A DNA stretch of 43,878 nucleotides from Salidesulfovibrio brasiliensis JCM 12178 (GTDB taxonomy: Bacteria > Desulfobacterota > Desulfovibrionia > Desulfovibrionales > Desulfovibrionaceae). Location of the stretch: assembly GCF_001311825.1 (NCBI RefSeq), contig NZ_BBCB01000017.1, positions 1 through 43,878 on the forward strand. The letters are read 5' to 3'. The notes beneath the pieces are model-generated. The model made no database searches. It saw nothing but the letters and a program-made list of their open reading frames with translations, and had not been told where the DNA came from. Position 1 is the stretch's first letter. Every line of letters begins with the position of its first letter. The position numbers and the translations under genes were made by a program. This document shows positions 42,974 to 43,878 of this stretch, piece after piece.

Positions 42974-43833
42974 TTGCGTAACAGGTTTACTCTTTTGTTT
43001 TGGCTATGGCCATCGTTCTTTTCTCCTTCCCCGCTATTGCCACCGCTGGCAAAGGGAAAGTGAAACTCGCCTACGTTGAATGGGACTGCGCGGCCGCTTC
43101 CACCAATCTGGTGAAAGCCGTGCTGCAGGAGCGCATGGGCTACGACGTCGAGCTGTACCCCGTTGCCGCCGCAGCCATGTGGCAGGCCGTGGGAACCGGC
43201 GATGTCGACGGCATGGTGACTGCCTGGTTGCCCGTGACGCACGGCGACTACCTCAAGAAGGTTGAAGGCAAGGTCGAAAAACTCGGCCCCATCGCTGGCG
43301 GCGCCCGCCTTGGCTGGGCTGTTCCGACCTACGTCAAGGGCGTGGATTCCATTGACCAGCTCAACGCCAATGCCGACATGTTCGACGGCAAGATCTACGG
43401 CATCGATCCGGGCTCCGGTCTGATGCGTCTTTCCGACGAAGTCATGAAAGAGTATAACCTCGACAAGATGGAACTGGTGGAAGGCACCGGCGCGACCATG
43501 GTCGGCATGCTCGCCTCCTCCTACAAGAACAAGGAACCCATTGTCATCACCACGTGGTCGCCCCACTGGATGTTCGGCAAGTGGGACCTGCGCTACCTCA
43601 AGGACCCCAAGGGCGTCCTCGGTGGCGAAGAAGAGATCTACACCATCGTTCGCAAGGACCTGAAGTCCGATATGCCGGAAGTGTACAACTTCCTGAAGAA
43701 CTTCAAGTACAAGTCTGCCAACCAGCTCCAGATGCTCATGGCCTGGAACCAGGAAGACGGTGCTGACCGCTACGAAAACGCGGTGAAGTTCATCAAGGAA
43801 AACAAGGAACAGGTCGACGGCTGGCTGAAGTAG
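42974..43833 (+). CDS. Substrate-binding protein 2 of the betaine transporter (frame break in signal peptide)
   Basis: Paralogue of the preceding binding protein, about 286 aa if one T is added. GGAGG at 42964-42968 precedes TTG 42974, which begins L/M-R-N-R-F-T-L-L-F, the basic start of a signal peptide. Four T at about 42997-43000 instead of five breaks the frame; five gives LLFLAMAIVLFSFPAIATA followed by the mature start KGKVKLAYVEWDCA. Without the repair the only starts (TTG 43000, ATG 43006) give a signal without basic residues. Cage-region motifs are EWDCAAASTNLVKAV, TAWLP and TTWSPHWMFGKWDLRYL. Sequence differences from protein 1 around these tryptophans suggest a different ligand. 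It ends at 43833, just before a terminator stem cut by the window edge. Confidence 0.82.
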
Positions 43834-43859
43834 TCGCCCATCCTTGAATAGGTAATAAA

Positions 43860-43878
43860 AGCCCCGCCTGACGGCGGG
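43860..43878 (+). terminator. Start of a terminator cut by the window end
   Basis: gccccgcc, tgac, ggcggg at 43861-43878 forms the stem and loop of an intrinsic terminator after the second binding-protein gene; the 3' end and any T-run are outside the window. Confidence 0.6.

Noticed and set aside
1-43878. tRNA, rRNA, CRISPR arrays, insertion sequences and integrases
   Set aside because: I looked in all gaps and at the island borders and saw no cloverleaf, regularly spaced repeat, transposase or integrase gene.

Overview
The window is a 43.9 kb piece of a Desulfovibrio-type sulfate-reducing bacterium (Desulfovibrionaceae; the genus cannot be fixed from sequence alone). The diagnostic part is dsrA-dsrB-dsrD followed by a cobyrinate a,c-diamide synthase gene, the arrangement known from Desulfovibrio. 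The flanks are GC-rich with biased codon use. The middle (about 9.4-29.7 kb) is visibly AT-richer, with long A/T runs, and looks like an acquired surface-glycan locus.

Layout. (1) 1-9341: core or accessory genes: the end of an ArsP/YraQ-type permease, a GAF-like histidine kinase, an AI-2E-family membrane protein, a ChrA-type transporter, a Cache-HAMP-PAS chemoreceptor, a SpoIIAA-like protein, a D-2-hydroxyacid dehydrogenase and an isochorismatase-fold hydrolase. (2) 9423-24436, plus strand: a glycan locus that opens with a winged-helix regulator, then a double left-handed-beta-helix acyltransferase, SDR, DegT aminotransferase, decayed formyltransferase, deacetylase-like protein, methyltransferase, radical SAM/SPASM protein, a GT41-like protein, PglK/MsbA-like ABC flippase, sulfotransferase, second radical SAM/SPASM protein, CatB-like acetyltransferase, methyltransferase and GT4. 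(3) 24515-29530, minus strand: a methyltransferase-GT4 fusion, an AsnB-type amidotransferase and another GT4. (4) 29737-31749, minus strand: SGNH hydrolase, small unknown protein, YkgJ-type Cys-cluster protein. (5) 32221-36494: dsrABD-cobB/cbiA. (6) 36498-38662, minus strand: ilvB-ilvN behind a readable attenuator (leader peptide, antiterminator, terminator). (7) 38832-43833: a cyclophilin and a glycine-betaine/proline-type ABC importer with two paralogous binding proteins.

How the genes fit together. The glycan locus has the parts to make nucleotide-linked amino sugars (SDR, aminotransferase, acyl- and formyltransferases), build an oligosaccharide (at least four glycosyltransferases), decorate it (sulfate, acetyl, methyl, amide, possibly radical-SAM chemistry) and flip it with an ABC transporter. 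No polymerase, ligase or oligosaccharyltransferase is visible here. The dsr genes encode the terminal sulfite reductase; the adjacent cob/cbi-type gene belongs to the corrinoid branch of tetrapyrrole synthesis, which shares precursors with siroheme.

A caution on frames. At least nine genes show a reading-frame break. In the GC-rich genes the break fits loss of one base from a GG or CC pair. In the AT-rich locus it usually fits one extra base in an A/T run of 7-9. Restoring one base each gives full-length, family-typical proteins. I annotate these genes over their whole length and describe each break. Sequencing error is the simplest explanation, but the A/T-run cases deserve checking for phase variation or slippage. 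Only the formyltransferase also carries in-frame stops and looks truly decayed.
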